Numbered from the stretch's first letter, positions 52,114 to 63,846 are shown. The stretch is DNA of 64,000 nt from Christensenellaceae bacterium (GCA_012837835.1 DUQK01000020.1:42708-106707); one strand, 5' to 3'. Numbers and translations are program-made. Notes: generated by a model from the sequence alone, not told the origin.

Positions 52114-52992
52114 CTAGGTACTTTCGTACGCTCTTTTAGCGAGCAGCGCTCCACCTATAAGACCGCTGTTGGGCGTAAGCGCGGGCGGGCATACAAGCTC
52201 CTCAAGGTTTTCTATTCTTGGGTGCTGCAGATACCCCCCAAGCATTTCACTAAGTTTTTCGCGTATTTTAGGGAAAAGTACGCTTTGATTCATAACGCCG
52301 CCGCCGAGTATTATTCTTTCAGTTGAAACTGTCATGAGCGCAGTTACGCATAGCTGCGCAAGATAGAATGCTTCAAGGTCCCAAGCTCTATGGTCTTCGA
52401 GCAGTTCATTAGCAGGTACTCCCCAGCGGTTCTGTATGCTAGGACCTGATGCCAGCCCTTCAAGGCATAGCGTATGATAAGGGCATATGCCGCGGGTTAA
52501 AGGGTCATCCTCGTGGCGGGATAGGGGTATATGTCCCCACTCGGGGTGGAGCATACCGTGTACAAGCTTACCCTCGCATAAAAGTCCGCCGCCTATACCC
52601 GTGCCTACTGTAATATATAGGCAGTTATTAAGGTTTCGAGCTGCGCCGTATGTTGCCTCTGCAAGCGCTGCGGCGTTTACATCTGTATCTACAAGGCAGG
52701 GTACTTTAAGCGTATCTACCATAGTGCGGTACAGGGGAAAATTTCTCCACGCAAGCTTTGGCGTGCTGGTAATATTGCCGTATTCGGAAGAGTTTTCGTT
52801 AAGGTTTACAGGTCCGAAAGTAGCTATGCCTACGGCATCTAGATGTTCTCCTTCAAAAAAGTCGAGTATATCGGGCATGGTTTCTTCAGGGGTGCGGGTT
52901 AAGCAGGTGGTGGAGCGGAGAATCTGCATATTTTCGTTTAATATGCCCATAACCATCTTGGTGCCGCCTGCTTCAAGTGAGCCGAATCGCAT
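52114..52992 (-). CDS. ROK-family sugar kinase, fructokinase type
   Basis: A 292-residue kinase. The phosphate-1 loop is LEAGGTKMVMG near the N-terminus, the sugar-site DTDVNAAALAEA follows, and ITVGTGIGGGLL is the phosphate-2 region. The Zn-binding stretch has His in HPEWGH and RHEDD and Cys in ICPYHTLCLEG, typical of the fructokinase branch (YdhR/GmuE). It probably phosphorylates fructose or a related sugar. AAGGGGAG precedes the ATG. It starts one base after the divIVA stop, an unusual operon partner. Confidence 0.88.
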   Translation of the reverse strand: MRFGSLEAGGTKMVMGILNENMQILRSTTCLTRTPEETMPDILDFFEGEHLDAVGIATFGPVNLNENSSEYGNITSTPKLAWRNFPLYRTMVDTLKVPCLVDTDVNAAALAEATYGAARNLNNCLYITVGTGIGGGLLCEGKLVHGMLHPEWGHIPLSRHEDDPLTRGICPYHTLCLEGLASGPSIQNRWGVPANELLEDHRAWDLEAFYLAQLCVTALMTVSTERIILGGGVMNQSVLFPKIREKLSEMLGGYLQHPRIENLEELVCPPALTPNSGLIGGALLAKRAYEST

Positions 52993-52993
52993 A

Positions 52994-53509
52994 TTACAGC
53001 TCCCCTTCCAGTAGGTCTTTCTGCGATTTTAGCATGCCCTTAAAGCGGTTGCGGAAATCCTCAAGCTCTTCCTTTAGAACCTCTATTTCCTGCCTTACAC
53101 TCTCCCTTTCGGCTTCAAGGTCGGTAAGCTCGGGGTTGGGTACTCTGTCTTTTGCTTCCTGTATTATCTCCTGCGCGCGTTTTTTTGCTTCAGCAATTGC
53201 TTCATCGCAGCTTAGCTGAGTATCTTCAAGGAGTTTTTTAGCGGTTTCTAAATCGCTCGGAAAGCTAGGCGCTGCGTGCGGTGTTGGAGCAAGAGGAACG
53301 GCAGGCGGTGCCGATTGTAGGGGAACAGGCGGTGCAAAGCCGCTGCTCTCCTGCTGTACAATCTTATTCCTTAGGGATTGAATTGTATCCTGCATAATTA
53401 TCATTTCATCGACAATTTCGTCGAGGAATTCATCAACCTCAACAGGGTCGTATCCGCGAACCTTGGTTTTAAATTCCTTTTCTTCTATCATGGTGATGGT
53501 GATTGCCAT
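52994..53509 (-). CDS. divIVA: DivIVA-domain protein
   Basis: A 171-residue cytoplasmic coiled-coil protein. The N-terminal membrane-curvature domain is seen as FKTKVRGYDPVEVDEFLDEIVDEM (split by its conserved GYD motif at about 18-22), followed by coiled coil to about residue 52. A Pro/Ala/Val linker (about 55-88) leads to a second coiled coil. It organises poles and septa. AAAAGGAG precedes the ATG. It lies 21 bases after sepF, part of the usual division cluster. Confidence 0.88.
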   Translation of the reverse strand: MAITITMIEEKEFKTKVRGYDPVEVDEFLDEIVDEMIIMQDTIQSLRNKIVQQESSGFAPPVPLQSAPPAVPLAPTPHAAPSFPSDLETAKKLLEDTQLSCDEAIAEAKKRAQEIIQEAKDRVPNPELTDLEAERESVRQEIEVLKEELEDFRNRFKGMLKSQKDLLEGEL

Positions 53510-53530
53510 ATTATGCTCCTTTTCTTTTAT

Positions 53531-54499
53531 CTATTGTGCCATTTGGCTGTCGTTGTAGTTGTAATAAGCCTGCCCTGTACCAAATGTGGGCGGACTATAT
53601 TGTTCTATATTTCTATCCTGATACTGAGAATTGCCGGAATACGCAGCGTTTGAACTGAAACTAGCGGGCTGCACTTCAGGCATACGGTTTTGGGTAAACG
53701 AGGGCTGGTTCATGCTCTGCGGTATCTGCCTTGGGTTGTTGGCGTTTGAAGTTACGGCATCGGTATATACCGTCATGCCAGATGGCGCCATAAGGTAGAA
53801 ACCTATTTTTGATGAAAGCCTTGTCATGCTGCCGCCAAGCGCGTAACATGCACCAGTTAACATATCTACATACCTGCGCGCTTCGGATCTATCAATTACT
53901 TGGTCCATAACTATAAGCGTGCACTGTCCCTTGCGAAGGCATATCATAGCCTGCCTGCACGCTTCTACATTGCTTACATTTATAACATATGCATCCATAC
54001 GGGAAACGGCATTTTCTTGAGGGAACTGCACTAGGTTTTCCTGCGGCTCAACTCTATGCTGATCTGCCCTGCGGTTGCGTTTTTGCTGTACTTCCGGAGT
54101 GTAGCCCTTTGGGGCGAATTGGCTTTGGAAGCTTGGAGGCGTATAATCGCTTTCCCTAGGCGTATTATAAGACGGATTATAACTAGCTTGAGCATATTGA
54201 TTTGCCTGCGGATATTGCTGGTAGTGCTGCATATCCTGCTGCCCGTACTGAGGCGCTTGTTGCTGCTGCGGCGGAGCATACTGCTGCGGCGCATATTGTG
54301 GCTGCGGCGAATACTGCTGTTGCTGCTCGGCATAGCCGTATTCATTATAGTTATAGGCGCCGTGTTCATCCTGCGCACTTGAGTACTGAGCATCGGAATC
54401 CCAATCCTGCTCCTGTGCGTTTTCACCGAAAAGCCAACGGTGAACAGCCCCTATGTTTAAGCCGTTCTTTACCTTATCCATAAAAGAGCGTGCGCCCAT
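53531..54499 (-). CDS. sepF: Cell division protein SepF with long Gln/Tyr/Pro-rich linker
   Basis: A 322-residue SepF, about twice the usual 150. The N-terminal amphipathic helix (FMDKVKNGLNIGAVHRWLFG) would bind membrane. Residues about 36-150 are a disordered Gln/Tyr/Pro/Ala-rich linker (runs such as QQYAPPQQQQAPQYG). The SepF core is about 154-243 (AYVINVSNVEACRQAM, LRKGQCTLIVMD, GACYALGGSMTRLSSKIGFYLMAP, the last being the FtsZ-contact region). A second disordered tail runs from 250 to 322. It anchors FtsZ to the membrane. AAGGAGG precedes the ATG, and a strong promoter lies at 54549-54577. Confidence 0.9.
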   Translation of the reverse strand: MGARSFMDKVKNGLNIGAVHRWLFGENAQEQDWDSDAQYSSAQDEHGAYNYNEYGYAEQQQQYSPQPQYAPQQYAPPQQQQAPQYGQQDMQHYQQYPQANQYAQASYNPSYNTPRESDYTPPSFQSQFAPKGYTPEVQQKRNRRADQHRVEPQENLVQFPQENAVSRMDAYVINVSNVEACRQAMICLRKGQCTLIVMDQVIDRSEARRYVDMLTGACYALGGSMTRLSSKIGFYLMAPSGMTVYTDAVTSNANNPRQIPQSMNQPSFTQNRMPEVQPASFSSNAAYSGNSQYQDRNIEQYSPPTFGTGQAYYNYNDSQMAQ

Positions 54500-54548
54500 G
54501 CATTGTCCTCCTTAAATTTGCAGCGATGTTGCTGAAAAGTCTCAAGTT

Positions 54549-54577
54549 ATTATATGCTTAAGCGCATATAATTGCAA
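54549..54577 (-). promoter_or_regulatory. sepF promoter with overlapping palindrome
   Basis: Minus strand: TTGCAA (54577-54572), a 17-base spacer, TATAAT (54554-54549). The spacer and -10 contain the inverted repeat TATATGC-N6-GCATATA (54551-54570), which could be an operator. Confidence 0.7.
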
Positions 54578-54670
54578 ATATTTACCCTAAAAACGGTGGA
54601 TTTTTATGTGACATAGGACAGGGTTTTTGTTTTATGTAAATGAACAGGCGTATAAAATAAGTTACATATA

Positions 54671-54705
54671 AAAAAATCCCCCTCGCTTTTGCAAAAGAGG
54701 GAGAT
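54671..54705 (-). terminator. Terminator after rpoC
   Basis: A nine-base stem (54676-54684 with 54697-54705, one G-U pair), followed on the minus strand by seven T. Confidence 0.85.
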
Positions 54706-54726
54706 TATTGTTTTATATGCTGGCTA

Positions 54727-57700
54727 TCAATACGCTTCGTGCAGCTCAATATCGCGGTAGCGTTTGAGCCCTGTGCCTGCGGGTATAAGCTTGCCTATTA
54801 TTACATTTTCTTTAAGGCCAAGCAGCGGGTCTGTTTTGCCTTTTATTGCGGCATCGGTAAGTACGCGGGTTGTTTCTTGGAATGAGGCGGCTGAAAGGAA
54901 GCTGTCTGTCGCAAGCGATGCCTTAGTTATACCGAGCAGTATGCGTTTTGCAACTGCGGGCTGACCGCCTTCTTGTAGAATCCTCTTGTTTTCTTCCTCA
55001 AATGTGAAAAGGTCTACAAGGCTGCCGGGCAGAAGGTTAGTATCCCCGCTCTCTTCTATGCGGACTTTCCTTAGCATTTGCCTTATTATTACCTCTATAT
55101 GTTTATCTGCTATGCCGACGCCCTGAGAGTGGTATACGCTTAAAACTTCGCTAAGCAGATATTCCTGCACCGCCTTTATGCCAAGTATTCTAAGTAGCTG
55201 ATGCGGGTTTATAGAACCTTCGATAAGTTCGTCCCCGGCGTTTACCATATCGTCCTCTGCAACCTTTAGTCTTGAGCCGTAGTGTATGGGGTAGGTTTTC
55301 TTTTCGCCGGAGCCGTTGGTTGAAGTTATAACAAGCTCTCTGCGGCGCTTTGTTTCCTGGAAAGATACTTTACCGCCAATTTCAGCAAGCACAGCTTCAC
55401 GCTTTGGCTTACGTGCTTCAAACAGTTCTTCAACACGAGGGAGACCCTGCGTAATATCTTCAGATGAGGCAACGCCGCCTGTATGGAAGGTACGCATAGT
55501 AAGCTGGGTACCCGGCTCACCTATTGATTGAGCGGCAATAATACCTATGGCTTCGCCTATCTCAACTTCTCCGCCGTGGGCAAGGTTGGTGCCGTAGCAC
55601 TTGGCGCAAACGCCGTCCCTGCAGCGGCAGGTTAACACGCTGCGCACCTGCATCTGTTCAACACCGGCATTTGCTATGGTGGCAGCAAGGTTTTGGTCTA
55701 TGGTCTGGTTTATATGGCAGATTAATTCGCCGGTTATTGGATGGAATACATCTTGAGCGGAAACCCTGCCGACTATCCTATCCTGAAGTTTTTCTATGTT
55801 GCCAAGGTCAGAAACGGTTATGCCGCGTATGGTTTCGCCAAGGGACTCAAAGCAGTCGTTCTCGCGTACTATTACTTCCTGTGCAACGTCTACAAGCCTT
55901 CTTGTAAGGTAGCCCGAGTCAGCCGTTCTAAGTGCGGTATCTGCAAGTGATTTACGGCTGCCGTGCGAGGACATGAAAAACTCAAGTACAGTTAGCCCCT
56001 CTCTAAAGTTTGCACGAATTGGAAGTTCCAGCGCCTTACCGGAGGGAGATGCCATAAGTCCGCGCATACCTGCAAGCTGGCTTACCTGTCCTATTGAGCC
56101 GCGGGCACCGGAATTTGTCATCATATATATGGGGTTATCCTTCTTGAGCACGTTCATAACCTTATCGCGCAGCTTATTTGTGGTTTCGTTCCATACCTCT
56201 ATTGAAGCTAGATAGCGCTCATCGTCTGTCATAAGCCCAAGGCGGAAGTTTGCCTGTATTTTCGCAATCTCATCGTCGGCTTCTGCAAGAAGCTCCTCTT
56301 TTTCGGGAGGTACGATTATATCGCCTATGGAAACGGTTATAGCGCCGCGGGTTGAGTAAGCAAAGCCTAGGCGTTTAATATCATCAAGTACCTTTGCGCT
56401 TATCGCTGCGCCATGTACATGGAAGCAGCGGTCTACTATCTTGCCTAAGTCTTTTTTGACGACCTCGTGGTTTATTTCAAGCTCAAACATATCGTCCATA
56501 CTGTTTCTGGGCTTAAAGCCAAGATCCTGTGGCACGACTTCGTTGAATATTAGTAGTCCAAGCGTGGTATTAATAAGGCGTTTTTCCGTATTGCCTTCAA
56601 AACTGCGCTCGAGGCGTACCCTGATAGGACTTTGCAGTTTTATTAGGTTTTCATGGTAAGCCATCTCCGCTTCCGCCATGGAGCTGAAGGTGGGAAGGCT
56701 ATTTAAATATGCTCTTTCAAGTTCTTTATCGCTTGAATATTTGTCTGCATTTTCAAGCTTGAATTTTTCTTTATCATCATCAAACTGCATGGTTAGGTAG
56801 TGGCAGCCTATAACCATATCCTGCGTGGGAGAGATTACGGGTTTGCCGTCCTGCGGTTTCATTATGTTGTTAGCGCACAGCATAAGGAAGCGCGCTTCGG
56901 CCTGTGCTTCTGTGGAAAGCGGCACGTGTACCGCCATCTGGTCGCCGTCAAAGTCGGCGTTATATGCTGTGCAGGCGAGGGGATGCAGCATAATAGCTTT
57001 ACCTTCTATAAGTACGGGTTCAAATGCCTGTATGCCAAGACGGTGGAGTGTTGGGGCGCGGTTTAAAAGAACCGGATGGTCTTCTATAACTGCTTCAAGC
57101 ACGTCCCACACCTCGGGGGATACACGCTCTATAGCGCGTTTTGCGCTTTTTACGTTGTTACATATGCCGTCTGATACAAGCTTTTCCACTACAAAGGGTT
57201 TGAATAACTCAAGTGCCATTTCCTTAGGCAAGCCGCACTGGTGCAGCTCAAGCTCCGGTCCTACAACTATAACGGATCTGCCAGAATAGTCTACACGTTT
57301 TCCAAGCAGGTTCTGGCGGAAACGTCCCTGCTTACCGCGGAGAAGGTCAGATAGACTCTTAAGGGGTCTATTACCGGGTCCTGTTACAGCTCTGCCGCGT
57401 CTGCCGTTATCTATAAGCGCGTCTACCGCTTCTTGCAGCATACGCTTTTCGTTACGTATGATTATATCCGGAGTGCCCATCTCAAGCATTCTTTTGAGGC
57501 GGTTGTTGCGGTTTATTACACGGCGGTAAAGGTCATTAAGGTCGCTGGTTGCAAATCTGCCGCCATCAAGCTGTACCATGGGACGCAGATCCGGTGGGAT
57601 TACGGGCAGACAATCAAGTATCATCCATTCGGGTTTGTTGCCGCTTAGACGGAAGGCTTCGATTACTTCAAGCCGCTTTATTGCCCTTGAGCGCCTTTGG

Positions 57701-58350
57701 CTAACGGTGCTTTTGTTGCGCTCTTTTTCAACCAGCATGGCGATTTCAGTTTTAAGGTCACCGCTTATGGCATCAAGGTTTACTTCTTTTAGCAGTACTT
57801 TTATAGCTTCAGCACCCATGCCTGCTCTAAATGAGCCGCGCACTTCTTCCGGCAGTGCCATAATCTGCCTGTATGCTGTATCTGAAATAAGCGCATGCTT
57901 TTCAAGGTGAGTGTTATCAGTGTTGCCGGGGTCTATAACTATGTATGATGCAAAGTATAGTACCTTTTCAAGGTTGCGAGGAGAAATATCAAGCAGCATC
58001 CCAAGGCGGCTCGGTATACCCTTAAAATACCATATATGGCTTACAGGGGCAGCAAGTTCTATATGACCCATGCGCTCTCTGCGCACTTTAGCGCGTGTAA
58101 CTTGTACGCCGCACTTATCACATATCTTCTCCTTGCCCCTATACCTTACCCTTTTATATTTGCCGCAGGAGCATTCCCAGTCCTTAATAGGTCCGAATAT
58201 ACGCTCACAGAATAGACCGTTGCGCTCGGGTTTTAGCGTACGGTAGTTTATGGTTTCAGGCTTTGTAACTTCTCCAAAGGACCACTCGCGTATTTGCTCC
58301 GGGGAAGCCATGCCGATTTGTATGGAATTAAGGTTGCTAAGTTCAAACAT
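54727..58350 (-). CDS. rpoC: DNA-directed RNA polymerase subunit beta-prime
   Basis: A 1207-residue subunit of normal Gram-positive length. It has the N-terminal zinc site [13 protein letters not shown] with CDKCG, the catalytic [12 protein letters not shown] holding the Mg-binding aspartates, the bridge-helix/trigger-loop region ([36 protein letters not shown]) and the second Zn site ([13 protein letters not shown]). AGAGGAAG precedes the ATG, 17 bases after the rpoB stop. A terminator follows. Confidence 0.98.
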   Translation of the reverse strand: MFELSNLNSIQIGMASPEQIREWSFGEVTKPETINYRTLKPERNGLFCERIFGPIKDWECSCGKYKRVRYRGKEKICDKCGVQVTRAKVRRERMGHIELAAPVSHIWYFKGIPSRLGMLLDISPRNLEKVLYFASYIVIDPGNTDNTHLEKHALISDTAYRQIMALPEEVRGSFRAGMGAEAIKVLLKEVNLDAISGDLKTEIAMLVEKERNKSTVSQRRSRAIKRLEVIEAFRLSGNKPEWMILDCLPVIPPDLRPMVQLDGGRFATSDLNDLYRRVINRNNRLKRMLEMGTPDIIIRNEKRMLQEAVDALIDNGRRGRAVTGPGNRPLKSLSDLLRGKQGRFRQNLLGKRVDYSGRSVIVVGPELELHQCGLPKEMALELFKPFVVEKLVSDGICNNVKSAKRAIERVSPEVWDVLEAVIEDHPVLLNRAPTLHRLGIQAFEPVLIEGKAIMLHPLACTAYNADFDGDQMAVHVPLSTEAQAEARFLMLCANNIMKPQDGKPVISPTQDMVIGCHYLTMQFDDDKEKFKLENADKYSSDKELERAYLNSLPTFSSMAEAEMAYHENLIKLQSPIRVRLERSFEGNTEKRLINTTLGLLIFNEVVPQDLGFKPRNSMDDMFELEINHEVVKKDLGKIVDRCFHVHGAAISAKVLDDIKRLGFAYSTRGAITVSIGDIIVPPEKEELLAEADDEIAKIQANFRLGLMTDDERYLASIEVWNETTNKLRDKVMNVLKKDNPIYMMTNSGARGSIGQVSQLAGMRGLMASPSGKALELPIRANFREGLTVLEFFMSSHGSRKSLADTALRTADSGYLTRRLVDVAQEVIVRENDCFESLGETIRGITVSDLGNIEKLQDRIVGRVSAQDVFHPITGELICHINQTIDQNLAATIANAGVEQMQVRSVLTCRCRDGVCAKCYGTNLAHGGEVEIGEAIGIIAAQSIGEPGTQLTMRTFHTGGVASSEDITQGLPRVEELFEARKPKREAVLAEIGGKVSFQETKRRRELVITSTNGSGEKKTYPIHYGSRLKVAEDDMVNAGDELIEGSINPHQLLRILGIKAVQEYLLSEVLSVYHSQGVGIADKHIEVIIRQMLRKVRIEESGDTNLLPGSLVDLFTFEEENKRILQEGGQPAVAKRILLGITKASLATDSFLSAASFQETTRVLTDAAIKGKTDPLLGLKENVIIGKLIPAGTGLKRYRDIELHEAY

Positions 58351-58367
58351 TTATTACTTCCTCTCGC

Positions 58368-61300
58368 TTATAGGCTGTCGTCGTCATCGTCATCATCGTC
58401 GTCATCATCACCAAAGCCGAGGTCCTCAAGGCTTAAAATATCCTCGTCAAGGTTGAGGTCATCATCATCAAGCAGGTCGTCTGCATCGCTATCATCGCCC
58501 GAGTCGTAGCCTTCTTCGCCGGGCATTGAAATATCGCTAAGGTCGACAGAGCCGATGTCTTCAAGCAGAGGTATGATAGCTTCCTCTACCTCTTCCTCAG
58601 TTTCAGGTTCGGCTTGAGCATATTCGTCATCAAGTTCACGAAGCACCAGTTCATTATGGTCATCGTCCCACACCTTAATATCAAGACCTATAGCCTGTAA
58701 TTCCTTTACAAGCACCTTAAAACTTTCAGGTATGCCGGGGGTGGGTATGGAATCGCCCTTTATAATAGCTTCGTATGCTTTTACTCTGCCCAGTACGTCG
58801 TCAGATTTTACTGTTAATATCTCCTGCAATGTATTGGCAGCGCCATAAGCTTCAAGTGCCCATACTTCCATCTCTCCAAAACGCTGTCCGCCAAACTGTG
58901 CCTTGCCGCCAAGTGGCTGCTGGGTTACAAGGGAGTAAGGACCTGTTGAACGTGCGTGCATCTTATCATCTACTAAGTGGTGCAGCTTAAGGAAGTACAT
59001 GTAGCCAACCGTTACGGGGTTTTCAAAGGCTTCGCCTGTTCTGCCATCATATAATATGGTTTTTCCGTCATTTTCAAAGTCCGTTGCGCCTTCTGGGAGC
59101 AGACCTCTTTTCTTAAGCTCAACGCTGGCTTTTTTAAGGCTCTCTTCTATGTCCTTCTCACTTGCGCCGTCAAATACGGGGGTTGCTATATGCCAGTCTA
59201 ATACCTTAGCTGCCATGCCAAGGTGAACTTCAAGCACCTGTCCTAGGTTCATACGGGAGGGTACGCCAAGAGGGTTTAGCACTATATCAAGCGGTGTACC
59301 ATCGGGAAGGAAAGGCATGTCTTCTTCCGGCAGTATACGGGAAATAACGCCTTTGTTGCCGTGCCTGCCTGCCATCTTATCGCCTATTGAAAGCTTACGT
59401 TTCTGCGCTATGTATATGCGTACCATTTCATTTACGCCGGGGGATAGTTCGTCTCGGTTTTCCCTTGAGAATAGCTTAACATCAACTACTATACCACCCT
59501 CACCGTGGGGTACTTTAAGTGAGGTATCGCGTACTTCACGTGCCTTTTCACCGAATATTGCGCGCAGCAGCCTTTGCTCTGCTGAAGGCTCGGTTTCGCC
59601 CTTGGGGGTTACCTTGCCTACCAATATATCGCCCGCGCGCACTTCAGCGCCTATGCGCACTATGCCTCTTTCATCAAGGTCTTTTAGCGCATCAGGACCG
59701 ACGTTAGGTATATCTCGGGTGATTTCTTCAGCGCCAAGTTTTGTTTCTCTGGCTTCGGATTCATACTCTTCTATATGTATGGAGGTGTAGACGTCTTCTT
59801 TTACAAGCCTTTGGGATACAAGTACGGCGTCCTCATAGTTATAGCCCTCCCAGGTCATAAAGCCTATGAGCACATTTCTGCCAAGGCTTATTTCGCCTTT
59901 GTCCGTGCTGGGACCGTCCGCCAATAAATCTCCAACTTCAACCTCCTGTCCTTCGTCAACACAGGGGCGCTGGTTTATACAGGTGGATTGGTTAGACCTT
60001 ATGAACTTTGAAAGCTTATATGTATGAAGCTCGTCTAATTCATCCTTTACTATTATTTCATCTGCTGATACATGTTCCACTATGCCCTTATGTTTACATA
60101 GAATTACAACGCCCGAGTCCTGTGCGGCTTTATATTCCATGCCTGTGCCTATAAGCGGCGCTTCAGGGCGAAGGAGCGGTACTGCCTGGCGCTGCATGTT
60201 GGAGCCCATGAGAGCGCGGTTCGCGTCGTCATTCTCAAGGAAAGGTATCATAGAGGTTGCAACGGATACCAGCTGTTTTGGCGATACGTCCATAAAATGG
60301 ACGTTCTCTGCGCGCACCATCATAACGCTGTCGCGTGAGCGCACGGAAACCAGCGTGTTTTTAAAGCTGCCGTCTTCGTTTAAGGGCTCTGTAGCTTGGG
60401 CTATATTGTAATTATCTTCAATATCTGCCGTCATATGGACGATTTCGTCTGTAACTCTATGCGTTACAGGGTCCACCTTGCGGTAGGGGGATTCGAGAAA
60501 ACCATACTCATTTATGCGGGCATATGTTGCAAGTGAGCCAATAAGACCGATATTGGGGCCTTCAGGCGTTTCTATAGGGCATATACGCCCGTAATGGCTG
60601 TAGTGGACGTCCCTAACTTCCATGCCAGCGCGCTCACGGTTAAGACCGCCGGGACCAAGTGCGGATAGGCGTCTCTTATGCGTAAGCTCCGCAAGCGGGT
60701 TTGGTTGGTCTAGGAACTGGGACAGCTGAGATGAGCCGAAAAATTCTTTAATAGCTGCTGTTACGGGGCGGGTGTTAATCAAATCCCCCGGGCGCACTTC
60801 GTTAGGGTCTTGTACTGCCATGCGCTCGCGCACAACGCGCTCAAGGCGGGACATACCGATGCGCACCTGGTTTTGAAGCAGTTCGCCAACGCTGCGAAGG
60901 CGCCTGTTGCCAAGGTGGTCTATATCGTCTATCTTGCCTACGCCATGGGGGAGTCCTAACAGATAGCTTATTGAAGCTACTATATCGTCTATTAAAATGT
61001 GCTTAGGTACGAGCAGCGATGCGTTTTCACTTACAGCGCGCTTTAAATCCTCAGCCGGCACATGGTCTATTATCTGTTTTAGCGTGGGGTAATGTACCAT
61101 TTCAAGTATGCCGCATTCCATAGGATCAAAGGGTAAGAAGTTTTTAGCATCTACAAAACCGTTGCCTATTACCTTGTGTATATGCTCTCCGCATTTTAGG
61201 TATACTACATTTACAGCGGCATTCTGCACATTTAGCGCTTCTTCCTTATTAAGCATGCTGCCCTTTTCGTACAGGATTTCGCCTGTTTCAGGATCAAAAA

Positions 61301-62183
61301 TATCTTGGGCAAGTTCCTGTCCCTCTATACGGTCGGCAACGCCTAGTTTTAAGTTGTATTTGTACCTGCCAACGCGCATAAGGTCATAACGCTTGGGGTC
61401 AAAGAAGAGGTTGTGCAATAGCTGCCTTGAGCCTTCCTCTGTTGGCGGCTCGCCGGGTTTTAGCCTACGGTATATTTCAAGCAGTGCATCTGTGGTTGTT
61501 TTTATATTTGTATCGCCTTTTTCAATAGTAGCGTAAAGGCGTTCGTCTTCTCCAAGCAGGTCAATGAGCTCTCTATCAGTGCCATAACCTAGGGCGCGCA
61601 AAATAATGGTTATGGGCAGCTTCCTTGCCCTATCTATGCGAACCCAAAGGCAGTCGTTAGAGTCGGTTTCGTACTCCAGCCAAGCGCCCCTGTTGGGTAT
61701 TATCTGGGCGGAGTAGAGCTCCTTACCCGCTTTATCAAGCTGCATATTAAAATATGTGCCGGGGGAGCGAACCAGCTGGCTTACAACTACGCGCTCCGCG
61801 CCGTTTATAATGAAGGTTCCCGTATCGGTCATAAGAGGGAAATCCCCCATATATACTTCAGTTTCCTTTATCTCGCCGGTGTCCTTTATTTTAAGCCGTA
61901 CGAACACCCTAAGCGGGGCTGAATATGTTAAATCTCTTTCTTTACAGCGTTCTACGCTGTTTTTAGGGGTGTCATCGAGTTTATAATCAACAAATTCCAG
62001 TACGAGATTGTCGCTATAGTCGGTAATTGGTGAAATATCTGCGAGCACTTCGCGGAAATCTTGTTCTAAGAACTTTCGATACGAATTTTTCTGTATCTCG
62101 ATTAGATTAGGCATGTCAAGTACTTCGTCAATGTGAGAAAAACTAATGCGCTTGCGTAGTTTTCCCATTTGGATTTCGTGCAC
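58368..62183 (-). CDS. rpoB: DNA-directed RNA polymerase subunit beta with acidic C-terminal tail
   Basis: A 1271-residue beta subunit. The frame opens at 62315, but the GTG at 62183 with GGAGG 11 bases upstream gives a normal N-terminus ([15 protein letters not shown]); an ATG at 62168 is the alternative. The rifamycin region reads [29 protein letters not shown], shown here as spanning the usual Asp, His and Ser positions, so no classical resistance change is seen. After the usual end (near LGLDIKV-like text AIGLDIKV), about 100 extra residues (1172-1271) are strongly acidic and finish in a run of 11 Asp before Ser-Leu. Promoter at 62287-62315. Confidence 0.97.
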   Translation of the reverse strand: MHEIQMGKLRKRISFSHIDEVLDMPNLIEIQKNSYRKFLEQDFREVLADISPITDYSDNLVLEFVDYKLDDTPKNSVERCKERDLTYSAPLRVFVRLKIKDTGEIKETEVYMGDFPLMTDTGTFIINGAERVVVSQLVRSPGTYFNMQLDKAGKELYSAQIIPNRGAWLEYETDSNDCLWVRIDRARKLPITIILRALGYGTDRELIDLLGEDERLYATIEKGDTNIKTTTDALLEIYRRLKPGEPPTEEGSRQLLHNLFFDPKRYDLMRVGRYKYNLKLGVADRIEGQELAQDIFDPETGEILYEKGSMLNKEEALNVQNAAVNVVYLKCGEHIHKVIGNGFVDAKNFLPFDPMECGILEMVHYPTLKQIIDHVPAEDLKRAVSENASLLVPKHILIDDIVASISYLLGLPHGVGKIDDIDHLGNRRLRSVGELLQNQVRIGMSRLERVVRERMAVQDPNEVRPGDLINTRPVTAAIKEFFGSSQLSQFLDQPNPLAELTHKRRLSALGPGGLNRERAGMEVRDVHYSHYGRICPIETPEGPNIGLIGSLATYARINEYGFLESPYRKVDPVTHRVTDEIVHMTADIEDNYNIAQATEPLNEDGSFKNTLVSVRSRDSVMMVRAENVHFMDVSPKQLVSVATSMIPFLENDDANRALMGSNMQRQAVPLLRPEAPLIGTGMEYKAAQDSGVVILCKHKGIVEHVSADEIIVKDELDELHTYKLSKFIRSNQSTCINQRPCVDEGQEVEVGDLLADGPSTDKGEISLGRNVLIGFMTWEGYNYEDAVLVSQRLVKEDVYTSIHIEEYESEARETKLGAEEITRDIPNVGPDALKDLDERGIVRIGAEVRAGDILVGKVTPKGETEPSAEQRLLRAIFGEKAREVRDTSLKVPHGEGGIVVDVKLFSRENRDELSPGVNEMVRIYIAQKRKLSIGDKMAGRHGNKGVISRILPEEDMPFLPDGTPLDIVLNPLGVPSRMNLGQVLEVHLGMAAKVLDWHIATPVFDGASEKDIEESLKKASVELKKRGLLPEGATDFENDGKTILYDGRTGEAFENPVTVGYMYFLKLHHLVDDKMHARSTGPYSLVTQQPLGGKAQFGGQRFGEMEVWALEAYGAANTLQEILTVKSDDVLGRVKAYEAIIKGDSIPTPGIPESFKVLVKELQAIGLDIKVWDDDHNELVLRELDDEYAQAEPETEEEVEEAIIPLLEDIGSVDLSDISMPGEEGYDSGDDSDADDLLDDDDLNLDEDILSLEDLGFGDDDDDDDDDDDSL

Positions 62184-62286
62184 TAATGCTGTCCCTCCTT
62201 CAAACTTAGGCCGCCACGGAAACAAAAAACTCTTTTTTCCAAGACAAGGTAATCGATGCATAAAACAAACACCGATGCAATCGTAA

Positions 62287-62315
62287 ATTATACCATATTT
62301 TTTTTTGCAAGTCAA
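62287..62315 (-). promoter_or_regulatory. Strong promoter of rpoBC
   Basis: Minus strand: TTGACT (62315-62310), a 17-base spacer, TATAAT (62292-62287) with TGG extension. The leader to rpoB is about 100 bases. Between this and the insertion sequence (62316-62494) no gene is seen. Confidence 0.85.
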
Positions 62316-62494
62316 ATATTTGCAGAATCATTTCCGCAACCCCGTTTTTTTCAAAACTTAGTGCGCAATTTCAGCTTGAAACATCTATTGATTTTCAAAA
62401 ACTCATATAGATGCTTCTCTTGTAAAAAATAAATTTACCCTTTTTCGGTTATTTTTCCCTCATATCATGTTTTGGAGCGCGCTAACATAGGGCT

Positions 62495-63846
62495 TTCAGC
62501 GGTTTTTCTTTAGAAACTTTGTTTTATACAACCCACGATGCGAGACTTTCTTTGTCCTCCTCCAAAATTTTTCCTTTGGCAAATCCAAGACTGATGATAA
62601 AGCTCATGCTCACATACAAGGTCATCTTTGCCAGCCCCCGAATTGTATGATTCTCGAACAAAAAATCTCTGTCCAGTCTTCCGTTTATTCTTTCAACTGC
62701 TGTTCTCTTCTTGTAGATTCTCTTGTATTTCATACTCGTTCTGGCTATCTTTGGAAATATCCTTAGATTTTCTTTTCTTTTGATTTGAAATACCTTGCTA
62801 TTCTCAGTTTTATATTTAAAGGTATATCTTAGACTATCAGTAGCCTTGTCATATCCTGCGTATCAGAGCAGATGGTGATTTCCATTGTCGTCTATGTAAT
62901 ATACATTTCCGCTTTGATCATATATCAGGTCTGTGTCAAGATATTGCCTAGTTGGTTCTTCTTTCCACATGTGCCTATTTGGTATTAGGGTTGTCACTTC
63001 TTTTTCTTCCAGTCTTTCGATTAAGTCCGTATCGTCATATCCTGCATCGGCTAAAAAATATTTCATTCTCTCATAGTCAGGCAACTTGTTTTGAAACAAA
63101 AGTTTTTTAGCTACGGGTACTTCTCCCTTATTTGCGGTAGTTACGGTATATGTTATGGGCAATTCATATTTACAATCGCATAATAGATGAACTCTGTAAC
63201 CATAAAAATATCTTGTGGTTGTTTTTGTTTCATCCCTCAAAGTATATGTCTTTGCAGTACGAGTGGCATCTTGGTCGGCTCTTCTGTCTTTGCTTCTTTC
63301 TTTACTGAAATAAGAGGCATAAGCTTCTATTATCTTGCTGTCAAAAGCACAGGTCTCACCAAAATCAGGTAATAATTCGTACATCGTTTTTACCAATGCT
63401 TGAAATACCTCATCTATTTCGCTTTCGTATCCCATAAGGCGGCTGATAAATCTGGAGAATGTAGAGGAGCCCGGCACAATATGCACTACTCCATTTGTGT
63501 CTTCCCAAGGTTCAAAGCCGCATATTTTCCTAAATTGGCTATTTCGTCGCAATTCCCGTATCAGAGATTCAATAGTCGGGTGTTGAAATACAAATTTTGC
63601 GATAAAGGCTATCCATAGACTTTCGTTGGAATATCCTGCCCCGCCTTTTTTTCTTCTTTCATTCAATGCTTTCAGCAATTTCTCGTCCGGAAGATTTTCA
63701 ACTACCAGTATTAATTTTTCCAAATCTCCTAATTCCGTATCGTCAAATATGCTTAGCTGTGTTATAATTTGCATAGAGAGAATCTCCTTTCAGGTGAATT
63801 ATTTTGCTATTACATTGTACCATGAAAGTAGCTCTAAACCGCTAAA
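62495..63846 (-). mobile_element. Insertion sequence with DDE transposase (IS1182/IS5-like group)
   Basis: Candidate ends are the 11-base inverted repeats TTYAGCGGTTT at 62495-62505 and 63836-63846 (10 of 11 match), giving about 1.35 kb around one transposase frame. No clear target duplication was found, so the boundaries are tentative. It sits about 180 bases upstream of the rpoB promoter. Family assignment is from the transposase. Confidence 0.65.
62524..63774 (-). pseudogene. Transposase interrupted by a single in-frame TGA
   Basis: A 416-residue transposase of the IS1182/IS5-like DDE type split by one stop at codon 304 (62863-62865). The N-terminal helical domain (SLWIAFIAKFVFQHPTIESL), first catalytic Asp region (FGETCAFDSKIIEAYAS), second Asp region (KYFLADAGYDD) and, after the stop, the Glu region (KKRTAVERINGRLDRDF) are all in the same frame. 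The stop falls after HHLL where a Cys codon (TGC/TGT) would restore the frame. AAAGGAG precedes the ATG at 63774. The two pieces alone would separate the catalytic residues, so it is likely inactive unless read through. Confidence 0.85.

Noticed and set aside
62863..62865. TGA as selenocysteine in the transposase
   Set aside because: No obvious SECIS-like hairpin directly after it was seen and transposases are not selenoproteins; a nonsense mutation is simpler.
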